Positions 45,207-54,141 are shown, counted from the first letter of the stretch. The stretch is DNA of 64,000 bases from Winogradskyella aurantiaca (GCF_003362725.1 NZ_QKTV01000002.1:124001-188000), one strand, 5' to 3'. Notes: generated by a model not told the origin, from the letters alone. Made by a program: numbers and translations.

Positions 45207-45947
45207 CTATTTAAGATGAATAACAGCTGAAATCGAATCTGATTCAGACATTAAACCAATTCCACAAGAACATTTTAAATCTATGTAGTTAAAAGATGAA
45301 CTGCCACAGCGATAACATTTTAAAGGCAATGTGGAACGTTTATAGATTTTAACTGATTTAATTTTTTCAACGACAGAGCCTAGTTCTTCTTTAGAGAATA
45401 AAGACTTAGGTTCTCCATTTATTAAGCTATCAAGGTCAATCTTATTGAATGTAGCCAATTGATGTTCTAACGCCAACAATAAGTGGTATGGACCAAAATA
45501 TTTCTTCCTAAGTTCTTTATAGAAAATATGGCCAGGATGAGAAGTCTGTAGATCTTCAAGAATGTAAACACCACCAGGATTTAAATTATTTAATCCTTGG
45601 ATCAAACAATTTTTTTGATGAACAGGCCTATGACTTCCATCTTCGATAATTAGGTCGAGTTTGGTATCAATAGCTTTAAAAAGCTTAATGATTGACTGCT
45701 TAGAATCCTGATCCACATAATAGTATTGAATTCTATCGTGTATAGGCCATTCTTCTTGAACAGGAAGTATATCAGCTGCATGAATCATAGATTTCGGAAA
45801 TCTTTCAAAAAGCCATCTAATAGAAGCCCCTTTAAAAACTCCAAACTCAAGAATATGTTCAAATCCATCCATACCTTTAAATTCTTCTTCATAGAAGGGT
45901 AGATATCGATGCCAGAATACTTTATCTGAATTATTGAGATCCTTCAC
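45207..45947 (-). CDS. MycE-like SAM methyltransferase with C-terminal zinc ribbon
   Basis: 246 residues, GTG start (an in-frame stop directly precedes it). The core (1-190) resembles the macrocin-type O-methyltransferase/cephalosporin-hydroxylase fold: HILEFGVFKGASIRWLFE (motif I), HAADILPVQ, LIIEDGSHRPVHQKNCL and NPGGVYILEDLQTSHPG. The appended tail has Cys-x2-Cys ... Cys-x-Cys (CYRCGSSSF ... KCSCGIG), a probable zinc ribbon not usual in this family. Substrate unknown, likely a sugar hydroxyl. Confidence 0.75.
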   Translation of the reverse strand: MKDLNNSDKVFWHRYLPFYEEEFKGMDGFEHILEFGVFKGASIRWLFERFPKSMIHAADILPVQEEWPIHDRIQYYYVDQDSKQSIIKLFKAIDTKLDLIIEDGSHRPVHQKNCLIQGLNNLNPGGVYILEDLQTSHPGHIFYKELRKKYFGPYHLLLALEHQLATFNKIDLDSLINGEPKSLFSKEELGSVVEKIKSVKIYKRSTLPLKCYRCGSSSFNYIDLKCSCGIGLMSESDSISAVIHLK

Positions 45948-45953
45948 CTAAAT

Positions 45954-46799
45954 TTAATTTCGTTTTTTAGCGATCGATTTTATCTTTCTAATTGGGTTCA
46001 GTATTTGCTGCCCCAGACGAAAGTCTAATTTGTTTTTAGTTTTAAGGACTTGAAATTCTTCTTGCTTGACCCTATGAATAAAGTGATCTAAGAGGTCCTC
46101 AAAATCCTCCAGATACAAATCTTTGTGTTTTAAGACTATTTCTTTAAACTTGTCTAACTTCTTGCTTCTTATACGATCTGTTGTAGAATTTACCCGTACT
46201 TGGTAATTAAATAAGACTTCATCAATGACATGAGCCCGACCTCCAGTTTTTAATATGTTTAGGTATAATTCCCAATCTTCAAAACCTAAGATGGGGAGAT
46301 TCTCTTCATATCCATCACATCTGTACCAATCGCCTTTCCTAAACATGGAACTGCCTAGAGCGGAATTAGCAAACAAAAAGTTTTTAAAAGAACCACCTCT
46401 GGGTTTGACAAGCTCTGAATGTCCAGACTCACTAAAACGATTGGCCCAGCAGGTCACTATTCTAATATCCTCATTTCTGGAGAGAAGTGCAACTGCTTTT
46501 TCGCAAAACTCAGGTTCAAAATAATCATCTGAATCTAAATTTAAAATCAATTGCCCTTTAGAGACTTTTATACCGTTGTTCCTCGCAATGCTTTGTCCTC
46601 TATTTTCTTGGGTAATTAGCTTGGTAATGCGTGGTTCAATTGTGCTTAAAACCAATTTAGTCTTGGCGTTCGAACCATCATCAACCACAATTATTTCAAT
46701 ATTCTTGTAGGTCTGTTTTAAAATTGAATCGACAGCTTTGGTAACAAACTGATCATCATTATAACATGCTATAACTACAGATATCATTTCTTTCCCCAT
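45954..46799 (-). CDS. Glycosyltransferase family 2
   Basis: 281 residues. GT-A motifs: ISVVIACYNDDQFVTKAVDS, IIVVDDGSNAKTKLVL, GQSIARNNGIKVSKGQLIL, and metal motif NLDSDDYFEPEF, then FEDWELYLNIL. The length and C-terminal basic helices are typical. Six bases separate it from the methyltransferase gene. Donor sugar unknown; hydrophobic segments are absent, so it is probably cytoplasmic and peripheral. Confidence 0.9.
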   Translation of the reverse strand: MGKEMISVVIACYNDDQFVTKAVDSILKQTYKNIEIIVVDDGSNAKTKLVLSTIEPRITKLITQENRGQSIARNNGIKVSKGQLILNLDSDDYFEPEFCEKAVALLSRNEDIRIVTCWANRFSESGHSELVKPRGGSFKNFLFANSALGSSMFRKGDWYRCDGYEENLPILGFEDWELYLNILKTGGRAHVIDEVLFNYQVRVNSTTDRIRSKKLDKFKEIVLKHKDLYLEDFEDLLDHFIHRVKQEEFQVLKTKNKLDFRLGQQILNPIRKIKSIAKKRN

Positions 46800-46809
46800 A
46801 TTAACAATA

Positions 46810-47715
46810 CTACTTTTGGGAGTTAATTATAAAACGCCTGAGAAATTTAAGGAAACTTACTGGACTCTTATGAAAAAACCTCAAATAATACCTCAATAAA
46901 AACAACCATTCTGAATTATTTAGTTTTCTGCTTTGTTTTATATTTTTTTCATACAGCATCAAATAGAAAATAAGGGTTCTCTTATTGAGTTTTGACCCAT
47001 ATCCTCTTATTAAATCAGAAAAATATTTCTGAGAAGCTACGTCTTTCTGTCTTTTCAACTGAGAGTTACCAGTTATATTGACATCAGACAATCTAAAGAT
47101 TACTTCCGCTTCATTAATAGAATATATGGGCTTCTCCTCTGAAAATTGAACCCAAGCCATATCATCACTATGGTAGGCCAAGGGGTAATCTCTAAATCCA
47201 TATTTTAAATACGAATCCCTTCTAAACGCATATTCAGAAAGAGAACTACGCATACCGTTTGTTTTTCGTTCCAGAAACTCAAAGATATTTTCTTTAATAG
47301 GGTGGGTATAAGCCTGTGATAACTCTTGGGTTTTCATATTTAAAACTTTGGAAGCGAATCTAATGACATTAGCCTTTTCATTAAATTGGTGATAATTTTT
47401 ATAAAACTCCTCAACCAAATTAGAACTAACTGTATCGTCATCACATAATATCATTATCCATTCCTCATCTATTGACATGTCAATGCAACGACACCATTGC
47501 TGTGCTAAACTCTTACCTCCTAGATTGTTCTCAAACCTTTTATATCGTATCGGGCATTCAAATTTTAATTTATCTAATAAATTCACCGGTGCAGTCCTAC
47601 TCGCATCATCGCCAATATATAATGAAAACCTCTGGTCGGTCTGGGATAGAATTGAATTTAAAGTGTCTTCAAAAAAATCTGGTTTATAATAGGGTATAAT
47701 AATGGCTAAACTCAA
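46810..47715 (-). CDS. Glycosyltransferase family 2
   Basis: 301 residues. AIIIPYYKPDFFEDTLNSIL, LYIGDDASRTAP, and the metal motif ILCDDDTVSSNLVEEF, then AYHSDDMAWVQF. The start codon is TTG at 47713-47715, with no ATG nearby, but the GT2 opening motif begins right after it, so this start is well supported. 50 bases without a recognised feature separate it from the GT4 gene upstream in the operon. Donor unknown. Confidence 0.88.
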   Translation of the reverse strand: MSLAIIIPYYKPDFFEDTLNSILSQTDQRFSLYIGDDASRTAPVNLLDKLKFECPIRYKRFENNLGGKSLAQQWCRCIDMSIDEEWIMILCDDDTVSSNLVEEFYKNYHQFNEKANVIRFASKVLNMKTQELSQAYTHPIKENIFEFLERKTNGMRSSLSEYAFRRDSYLKYGFRDYPLAYHSDDMAWVQFSEEKPIYSINEAEVIFRLSDVNITGNSQLKRQKDVASQKYFSDLIRGYGSKLNKRTLIFYLMLYEKNIKQSRKLNNSEWLFLLRYYLRFFHKSPVSFLKFLRRFIINSQK

Positions 47716-47765
47716 ATTCAGAATTTTATTTCATTTTTCTTTAGGTTAAAAAAGATGATAGCTTA

Positions 47766-48893
47766 TTAACATAACTCCATAATTACTTGAAAATACCTAG
47801 GACAAATTCCGTCTGGTGTGAATTTGGAGAATTCTTTTCTATTATACTCCCCATGTGAAGTCATTAATTCCTTATCTTCCATGTACTGATTGATACGCAT
47901 CGCCATTTCTTCAATATCTAGATAAGAAACCACAAAACCACCTTTTTCTTCAATAATTTCCTGAGTTCCGCTAGCCTTTTCAAAACAAATTATGGGTTTA
48001 CCCAACATCCCAACCTCAATACAGACCAAAGGAAATGGGTCTTCTCTTGACGTTAATAAAAATATGTCCATTTGATTAAAATGATCACTAATTTCCATTA
48101 TCTCTCCTTTAAAAAAAATAGACTCTTCTAAACCTAACTTTCTAATATCTTCTCCTATGGTCAATCTCTCTGCATTATTTAGCTTTCCATACCATCTAAA
48201 CTCAACATTCTTATTATACATTTTTAGAAAATGGCGAGCTACCTGAATAAAAAGATGAGGTCCTTTACGCCAACTAAAAGATCCAGCCCCACCAACCACA
48301 AAAACACCGTTAGATTGATGAGAATCAGTTTTAGGTCTGATTGTACTTACTTCACGAATAACTTTAATTTTTTCCTTTTCAATTTCAAATTCATCTTCTA
48401 ACTCTTGTTTTAGACTATTTGCTGGCACAATAACTCGATTGATTTTATCGACATAGTCGCCCAGGTTTGGGAGCTTTTGACTTATAACGGTTTTAAATTC
48501 ATGGATATGAGTGACCAATTTTGACCCTGGATTACTATCCTTAAGTGCTATTGCAAAAGGTATTGAAACCACGCTATTGGCATAAATAATATCAAATTTG
48601 TCCAATTCATTATTCTTTATAAAGGAATCTCTAAAAATGTCATTCTTAAAAATCCTTAATCTCATTAGAATACGATTTACCATACTCCCGTAAAACAATT
48701 TTTTTTCAGCATCAAAATTGTAATAAGGCCTTTTTAAATCCTTAAATTCACCTTCCATCCCCCCCCCTCTAAGAGCCACTATTTCAAAATAAATATTGGG
48801 GTAATTAACCACAATCCAATTCAAAAACAATAAAAGAACCTTTGGAGCCCCTGTTCTGGATGTATCATGGGTAATAAATAGTATCTTTTTCAA
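47766..48893 (-). CDS. Glycosyltransferase family 4 with internal G9 tract
   Basis: 375 residues. GT4 features: ILFITHDTSRTGAPKVLLLF, KLVTHIHEFKTVI, FVVGGAGSFSWRKGPHLF, LLTSREDPFPLVCIEVGML and KPIICFEKASG. Start codon TTG (48891-48893), with the motif directly following it. Codons 43-45 (Gly-Gly-Gly) are all GGG, giving nine G in a row in a low-GC gene, 126 bases after the start. Slippage there would shift the frame and truncate the protein within the N-terminal domain. It overlaps the next upstream gene by four bases. Confidence 0.88.
   Translation of the reverse strand: MKKILFITHDTSRTGAPKVLLLFLNWIVVNYPNIYFEIVALRGGGMEGEFKDLKRPYYNFDAEKKLFYGSMVNRILMRLRIFKNDIFRDSFIKNNELDKFDIIYANSVVSIPFAIALKDSNPGSKLVTHIHEFKTVISQKLPNLGDYVDKINRVIVPANSLKQELEDEFEIEKEKIKVIREVSTIRPKTDSHQSNGVFVVGGAGSFSWRKGPHLFIQVARHFLKMYNKNVEFRWYGKLNNAERLTIGEDIRKLGLEESIFFKGEIMEISDHFNQMDIFLLTSREDPFPLVCIEVGMLGKPIICFEKASGTQEIIEEKGGFVVSYLDIEEMAMRINQYMEDKELMTSHGEYNRKEFSKFTPDGICPRYFQVIMELC
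48759..48767 (-). repeat. G9 homopolymer in a glycosyltransferase coding sequence
   Basis: Nine consecutive C on the plus strand (G on the coding strand), covering codons 43-45 of the GT4 gene at 47766-48893. It is the longest G/C run noticed in the window and lies in AT-rich surroundings. Such tracts in surface-glycan genes are classic sites of slipped-strand frameshifting. Confidence 0.9.
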
Positions 48894-49786
48894 ATCTTTA
48901 AGAACATTTTAATATGGTATAACTTCGAGTAAATTTTATATTTAATAGATTGAAAACTATACACTGGATAAATAGAACTAATTAACCTATTTGTATCTCT
49001 TAACTTCTTATTAATTGGTCTTTCATAAACCTTTTGTGTTAATAAATACTTCTTAACAGTTCTAATAAAAATCAAATGAAGCCTGTATGCATGAACTAAT
49101 GAATTTCTATTTCTATGAAATCTACCATGACTACCATCAGCATGAATTCGGTAACAGCCCATTTCATCATCTAAGACATGTATTTTACCATTTGATTTAT
49201 CCATAATGAGTAATGATATTGCCCAATCGCCAAAGGGTGAATATTTAAATAAAGGATGAGGCAAATTGAGACAATTCTTTCTAAAAACTATGGAACATGT
49301 TGCGGTATAATTTCTGTCTACATAATCAATTATAGAATATGTCATGTACTCATTGATCCCAGGTAAGATACGCTGCTTACCATTAAATGAGTTTAGTTCT
49401 TTCACATTATGTCCGCATATTCCGAATTCTGGATTTTTTGTTAAAAAACTTACCTGTTTTTGTAATTTATAGGGTGCTGTCCAATAATCATCGCCTTCAC
49501 AGATAGCAATGAACTTACCCCTTGCTTTTTCAAAACATATTGGCCATGGCTTTATGTTTTGAGAATAAATATTTTTTGGTTGATATATTGGCCTTATGAA
49601 CTCTGGATAATTATTTTCAAATTCCCTTATAATTTCTTGTGATGAATCAGTGGAACAGTCGTCATGAACGATGATCTCGTAATCGAATGTGCAATTCTGA
49701 GTAACTAAACTTTCCAGGCACTGCCGCAAATATTTTTCATTGTTATAAACGGTACAAACTACACTAACTAGAGGTAATCGAACCAT
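48890..49786 (-). CDS. Glycosyltransferase family 2
   Basis: 298 residues. GT-A motifs: VSVVCTVYNNEKYLRQCLES, IIVHDDCSTDSSQEII, FIAICEGDDYWTAPYKL (metal motif), FGICGHNVKELN and CSIVFRKNCLNLPHPLF. The C-terminal 60 residues are rich in Tyr, Lys and Ile and probably lie at the membrane surface. It overlaps the ATP-grasp gene by one base (TAATG) and the GT4 gene by four bases. Donor unknown. Confidence 0.9.
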   Translation of the reverse strand: MVRLPLVSVVCTVYNNEKYLRQCLESLVTQNCTFDYEIIVHDDCSTDSSQEIIREFENNYPEFIRPIYQPKNIYSQNIKPWPICFEKARGKFIAICEGDDYWTAPYKLQKQVSFLTKNPEFGICGHNVKELNSFNGKQRILPGINEYMTYSIIDYVDRNYTATCSIVFRKNCLNLPHPLFKYSPFGDWAISLLIMDKSNGKIHVLDDEMGCYRIHADGSHGRFHRNRNSLVHAYRLHLIFIRTVKKYLLTQKVYERPINKKLRDTNRLISSIYPVYSFQSIKYKIYSKLYHIKMFLKI

Positions 49787-50790
49787 TAGCTCACAATTAT
49801 ATCCTTAAAAAATACATCATTGCTCAAATCCTTAAATTTAAAATCTGTCGGTTTTATTTGCAAAACCCATTCCATTATTAATCTTGGAAGATCAACCCCC
49901 AAAGCATGAGTAAATGGATAACCACCACCAAATCTTGCATTTAAATCCAAAACATAATGTAACCCATTAGAAGTTATAACATCCATATCCAAATTACCAA
50001 TATGTTTAAGGGATGATGCAATCTCTTGGCCTAATGTTCTTAAATCTTTGTTATCCTCATAAACAGCAATATCTGTTTCGCCTGATCGCATGGCTAATTT
50101 CCGTTTAACATAAGTAAAATAATAATTAGAATTTAAATCATTCACAATATCTAGACCATACTCGTCACCCTCAATATATTCTTGGTAAATGATTTGTTGA
50201 TCTGGGGTAATTGCCGATTCATATTTTAAATAGGAATTCTTAATTTCAGTTTTAACATAATCATCAAAAAACTTCAACTCACTTACACTATGGATCTTCC
50301 TAATTCCTATAGAACCCATCCCCCATCTTGGTTTGAGCATTAGGGGAAATGCCAGAATACCATCTTGATTAGCCTTGATTACCGAGTCCACATCAATAAA
50401 ACTTCTTGGTACGGCCACACCCTGAGATTTTAAAAACTTGTAAGTAGACCATTTGTCATTACAAATTCTTACAACTTCTTCATTTGAAACAACTACCGTA
50501 ATTCCATGAGATTTAATTATGCTTTTATATTTTGCCAGAATTAAAAGATCAACATCAAATAATGGTACAATGAGTTTAATATTCTTATCGGCACAATAGG
50601 ACAAAATAAAGTCAATATATCCATCGTCATATATTTTCGGTGCTACTATATAGGCATCTGCCGCCTTAAATGATGAACAAAGGCGTTCTGAGTTACATGT
50701 GTGGACTTTTCCTCCTATCGGATTAAATACCTTCTTGAAGTAATTAACCATGTACCCTCTTCTTCCACTACTAGTGAGTAATACATTCAT
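49786..50790 (-). CDS. ATP-grasp family ligase
   Basis: 334 residues with the ATP-grasp layout of carbamoyl-phosphate-synthase-like ligases: a Rossmann-like N-terminus (MNVLLTSSGRRGYMVNYF), the lid segment FPLMLKPRWGMGSIGIRKI, IIYQEYIEGDEYGLDIV, and the metal site VLDLNARFGGGYPF. Such enzymes use ATP to activate a carboxylate and join it to an amine. In glycan loci they may add amino acids to uronic acids or form sugar amides. Tightly packed with the methyltransferase and formyltransferase genes (overlaps of 1-8 bases). Confidence 0.85.
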   Translation of the reverse strand: MNVLLTSSGRRGYMVNYFKKVFNPIGGKVHTCNSERLCSSFKAADAYIVAPKIYDDGYIDFILSYCADKNIKLIVPLFDVDLLILAKYKSIIKSHGITVVVSNEEVVRICNDKWSTYKFLKSQGVAVPRSFIDVDSVIKANQDGILAFPLMLKPRWGMGSIGIRKIHSVSELKFFDDYVKTEIKNSYLKYESAITPDQQIIYQEYIEGDEYGLDIVNDLNSNYYFTYVKRKLAMRSGETDIAVYEDNKDLRTLGQEIASSLKHIGNLDMDVITSNGLHYVLDLNARFGGGYPFTHALGVDLPRLIMEWVLQIKPTDFKFKDLSNDVFFKDIIVS

Positions 50791-51476
50791 TCTTCAACTT
50801 TAAAATACTTTTTGAATTCACTGTCTGGATGAAGACCTTTTATGTATGACTCTTTATATACATAAACCGTAAATTCATATAAAGCGTAATTATGCTTTAA
50901 AACAAAGAATCTACCCAGATCATCAATTATAAAATTCAATAGTTTTGGAAGATTGGCATAATACACTTGGGTTTGATAAAAATCAACAAAAGGTGATATA
51001 AAATTAAAACTGATTCCTTTTTTACACATATGAAAGGCATTCCTCAATATGTTCTGGCTAAACCTCTCCCAATCCCCAATTTTGGATTCGCGTCTTTGAT
51101 GGAAAACGCCGCTAAGTAAAAGGTAATCATAATAATCTTCACCTGGTGTCACAGCCAAATCCCTGTTATAAAAATTAATGTCAGGATACTTATTCCGACA
51201 TTCAGTAACATATTCATGTAAAATTTCCGTCCCACTGTATTCCCAGTTCAAGTCTGAGAAGTTAGCCAGCATAAACTCATAAAGTTGTGCCAAGCCCATT
51301 CCAACATCGTGTACAGTAAACTTCTCTTGTTCGTTCTCAAATATTCCACATATCTCATTAAATCTTAGTCTTTTGTGAGCTTGGGACTCGCTGCTAACCG
51401 CCATTGAGGTACCTTTATGGTTCTCATAAAGGTTCCTGTAAACCTCTTCCTGATTTTTACGAGTTGGATTATTCAT
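50787..51476 (-). CDS. Class I SAM-dependent methyltransferase-like protein
   Basis: 229 residues. A motif-I-like strand-loop TVHDVGMGLAQLYEFML, acceptor region YSGTEILHEYVTEC, a strand INFYNRDLA, then YLLLSGVFHQRRE (motif IV position), followed by FNFISPFVDFYQTQ. The glycine loop is GxG only (GMGLA), so activity is uncertain. It overlaps the ATP-grasp and formyltransferase genes by four and eight bases, suggesting one functional module. Confidence 0.68.
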   Translation of the reverse strand: MNNPTRKNQEEVYRNLYENHKGTSMAVSSESQAHKRLRFNEICGIFENEQEKFTVHDVGMGLAQLYEFMLANFSDLNWEYSGTEILHEYVTECRNKYPDINFYNRDLAVTPGEDYYDYLLLSGVFHQRRESKIGDWERFSQNILRNAFHMCKKGISFNFISPFVDFYQTQVYYANLPKLLNFIIDDLGRFFVLKHNYALYEFTVYVYKESYIKGLHPDSEFKKYFKVEE

Positions 51477-52539
51477 TAATAAATAACTGATTTAAATTTG
51501 ATTCAAATAATCTATAGGGATTAAAAGCTCTTCTTAATATTAATGGCTTAGAATCATACCTTTGAATTTTATCCAATTGAAGTATAAAGTTTGAGTTGTT
51601 ACTTGTTAACCCAATCATTCGTTTACCAGTGAGGACTACAAATAACGAATCTGATGCGAAGTCACTTGGTTTTTTCTTTACTATTAATGTTACCTTTCTG
51701 AGAAAATATACTTTTTTATTGAAATTAAACATTGGACCTAGATATTTATAATGTTCCTGTGTTGAAGCCAATACGAAATTATAAATTTTATCGAGAGGCT
51801 TTGTCCAATCAATTACCAAATCATCTTTTTTCCATTGCCATTTTTTAAAGTATTTATAAAACTCAGGGTTATGGTCAATTTGTCTTTCTTCAAGAAAGCC
51901 ACTTCTAGATTCAATATTTCTCAAAATCGGTACCATTAATTGCGCACCTTTTTGGCCAAGTAAATTGAATAATTGTTGTGGAGAATATGAATTTGGGAAT
52001 GGAATATCTAATTCTAATTGATCTATAATGCCGCCTGTGTCAAATCGTTCATTGACATAGTGTATAGTAGAACCACTTTTTATCACACCATGCAAAACTT
52101 GCCACCTTGTTATAGAAGTTCCTCTAAATTCGGGTAACAGCGAAGGATGCGTATTTATGCAACCATATTTTGGAAAACCAAACACTCTTTCCGGAAGCAG
52201 CTCATACCAACCGCCACCAAGAACTATTATATCAGGATTTAAAATTTTAAGTCTTTCAAAGAACATCTCACTTTTAATAGAATCTATTCTTACAATTGGA
52301 ATATGATTTTTCAATGCAAGGTTTTGTTCTGAATTAAAATTTTTTATTCGTTCAAAATTTAAAAGTTTGGATGATAAATAATAGGAAATTCTACTGAGAT
52401 GAAACGCCAAAGAATCATGCCTCTTTGGTTCCTCATCTTTCAACACCACTCCAATTAAATCAAAATTATTTTCTATTAGAGTTTGTAAAATGGCATATCC
52501 ACTGTAATTAAAATGTCTCGTGACGTAGAGGATTCGCAT
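51469..52539 (-). CDS. Formyltransferase-fold sugar-modifying enzyme
   Basis: 356 residues. The formyltransferase fold is evident: RILYVTRHFNYSGYAILQTL, DIIVLGGGWYELLPERVF, then CINTHPSLLPEFRGTS with catalytic Asn and His, and RFDTGGIIDQ with the catalytic Asp. It is a relative of methionyl-tRNA formyltransferase and sugar N-formyltransferases that use 10-formyltetrahydrofolate. The sequence after 210 is not the Fmt tRNA-binding domain I know, so a role in N-formylating an amino sugar is likely. The DegT aminotransferase gene 1.6 kb upstream could supply such a sugar. Confidence 0.82.
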   Translation of the reverse strand: MRILYVTRHFNYSGYAILQTLIENNFDLIGVVLKDEEPKRHDSLAFHLSRISYYLSSKLLNFERIKNFNSEQNLALKNHIPIVRIDSIKSEMFFERLKILNPDIIVLGGGWYELLPERVFGFPKYGCINTHPSLLPEFRGTSITRWQVLHGVIKSGSTIHYVNERFDTGGIIDQLELDIPFPNSYSPQQLFNLLGQKGAQLMVPILRNIESRSGFLEERQIDHNPEFYKYFKKWQWKKDDLVIDWTKPLDKIYNFVLASTQEHYKYLGPMFNFNKKVYFLRKVTLIVKKKPSDFASDSLFVVLTGKRMIGLTSNNSNFILQLDKIQRYDSKPLILRRAFNPYRLFESNLNQLFINE

Positions 52540-53423
52540 TATCGTATTTTCTTTTCAAAATATTTGATAGGTAAAAGACAAACACTCAAAACTAGAGCAG
52601 TCTGCATAAAACCCGGAACGCCTGCGAGATATAAAAAAAAGTGCATGCTTACAATTAAAAATATTACTAAAATGTTAAACTTGTTGGTGAAAAAAATAAT
52701 AATACAAAATAATTCAATAAGTAAAGAACCTATAGACAAGGACGCAAATAGCCAACCATTAGTTGTAAAATCAAATACTGGCTCCTTAAAAACGTAAAAC
52801 CAAATTGAGTTTAAAAACCTATCGTAAATAATTCCTTGGCTAGTTCCCCCATCTAACCAACTGACACCTTTGTAAAGAGGGATTATTTTCGCTAGTCCAG
52901 CGGCAACATATATATAGACAAACCAACCTGAAACTAATTCTACGGGCCATCGATAAGTATTCTTGTATTCTGATTCGGTTTTTATAAAACCAAAATATTT
53001 ATCAAGAGATAATACATCCTCTGATCGAGCAAACATTAAAATCAATAAAGGAAACCATAAATACAACCACGGAACCGGTGCATCAAAATGACTATACCAA
53101 AAACTGAATAATAACAAAAATGAAGTAAAAAGCAAGGGCTTAACTAGGCGGCCAAATAAGCCCAATATTAAAAACACACTGAGAACTTGTGTTATAACCT
53201 GCAAATATGGGACTGAAAATTCTGCAATTAAATTATCCATAAACTGTGGGAATATTGTCGGCTTTTCAGTTCCATTGACAACTTGAAGCAAATTCAATAA
53301 TTCACTACTCGCAGAGTAAAAAATTTGAAGTCCCAATAAAATTCTGAATACCGCCAATTGTCTTGCTGATCCAGGTCGTTTGATTCTTTCTAAAATATGG
53401 TTGTTTGAATAATCAATCTGCAT
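52539..53423 (-). CDS. HTTM/DoxX-like multi-pass membrane protein
   Basis: 294 residues with about seven membrane helices. The N-terminal ARQLAVFRILLGLQIFYSAS and the helix YVAAGLAKIIPLYKGVSWLDG resemble the HTTM (vitamin-K-carboxylase-like) membrane domain common in Bacteroidota. No catalytic Lys pattern is certain. Function in the glycan locus is unknown. It starts with an ATG one base into the formyltransferase gene's neighbour and overlaps the next membrane-protein gene by 11 bases, indicating that the two are used together. Confidence 0.65.
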   Translation of the reverse strand: MQIDYSNNHILERIKRPGSARQLAVFRILLGLQIFYSASSELLNLLQVVNGTEKPTIFPQFMDNLIAEFSVPYLQVITQVLSVFLILGLFGRLVKPLLFTSFLLLFSFWYSHFDAPVPWLYLWFPLLILMFARSEDVLSLDKYFGFIKTESEYKNTYRWPVELVSGWFVYIYVAAGLAKIIPLYKGVSWLDGGTSQGIIYDRFLNSIWFYVFKEPVFDFTTNGWLFASLSIGSLLIELFCIIIFFTNKFNILVIFLIVSMHFFLYLAGVPGFMQTALVLSVCLLPIKYFEKKIR

Positions 53424-54141
53424 AACACTCTTTCAATTGATATTCCGGAATAAAAATAGGACCATAATGAATCTGCTTCTGGATATTTATTTCAATGGCT
53501 TTACAAATATCTGGATCGAACCACACTTCTTTTGTTTCATAGTTTACAGCATGGATTCCTACCCATAATGTGTCAATACCGTCATCTTGCAAATGTTCAA
53601 GTAGAAATTCGAAGTTCTCCCTCTGAGATTTATTATGAAAAGTTGTAGCAAATGTATACTCGTGGGTATATCCCAATCCAAAGTGCTCCGCCATAAAAAA
53701 TGTCCCTTCCTTTCTTAGTTCAAGAATCTTTGGTTCATTATTTAACCAATAATAATATTTCGGGAAATAGACGGTTTTTGGTTTATTAATAAATGGGCTT
53801 GACCATCTAAACATCCCAACATCATAAAAAGGATAATTTGGTTTTCCAAGTAAAATACAGATTGAGTTTCCTAATATCACAACTAGCACTGCCAATTTGA
53901 CCCCAGTCGGAACTGGAAGATTCTTAATTTTTCTTATCTGGTCTTTGAACCTTGAAGAGCAGATTAAAGAAAAAGCACCTAAAAACAAAAAAATTAATTG
54001 TGAAGAATAATAGACTGTTCGTCTCCAACTTTCAAAAATATCGATTCCGAGTTCTTGCATACTCTGAACAACATTAGCTGCAACTATGAACAGTAAAATT
54101 GGTAACAGTATAAAACGATATTTTTTGATATGACTTAGCAA
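53413..54141 (-). CDS. Membrane protein of unknown function
   Basis: 242 residues; I recognise no family. Three N-terminal helices (about 9-27, 44-62 and 83-100) are followed by a soluble region facing the periplasm (110-242) containing YFPKYYYWLNNEPKILEL, FMAEHFGLGYTHEYTFATTF and WFDPDICKAIEINIQ. The start is TTG (54139-54141); the next Met (codon 28) would remove the first helix. It overlaps the HTTM-like gene by 11 bases and both lie between the formyltransferase and DegT genes, so a joint membrane complex is plausible. Confidence 0.55.
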   Translation of the reverse strand: MLSHIKKYRFILLPILLFIVAANVVQSMQELGIDIFESWRRTVYYSSQLIFLFLGAFSLICSSRFKDQIRKIKNLPVPTGVKLAVLVVILGNSICILLGKPNYPFYDVGMFRWSSPFINKPKTVYFPKYYYWLNNEPKILELRKEGTFFMAEHFGLGYTHEYTFATTFHNKSQRENFEFLLEHLQDDGIDTLWVGIHAVNYETKEVWFDPDICKAIEINIQKQIHYGPIFIPEYQLKECYAD

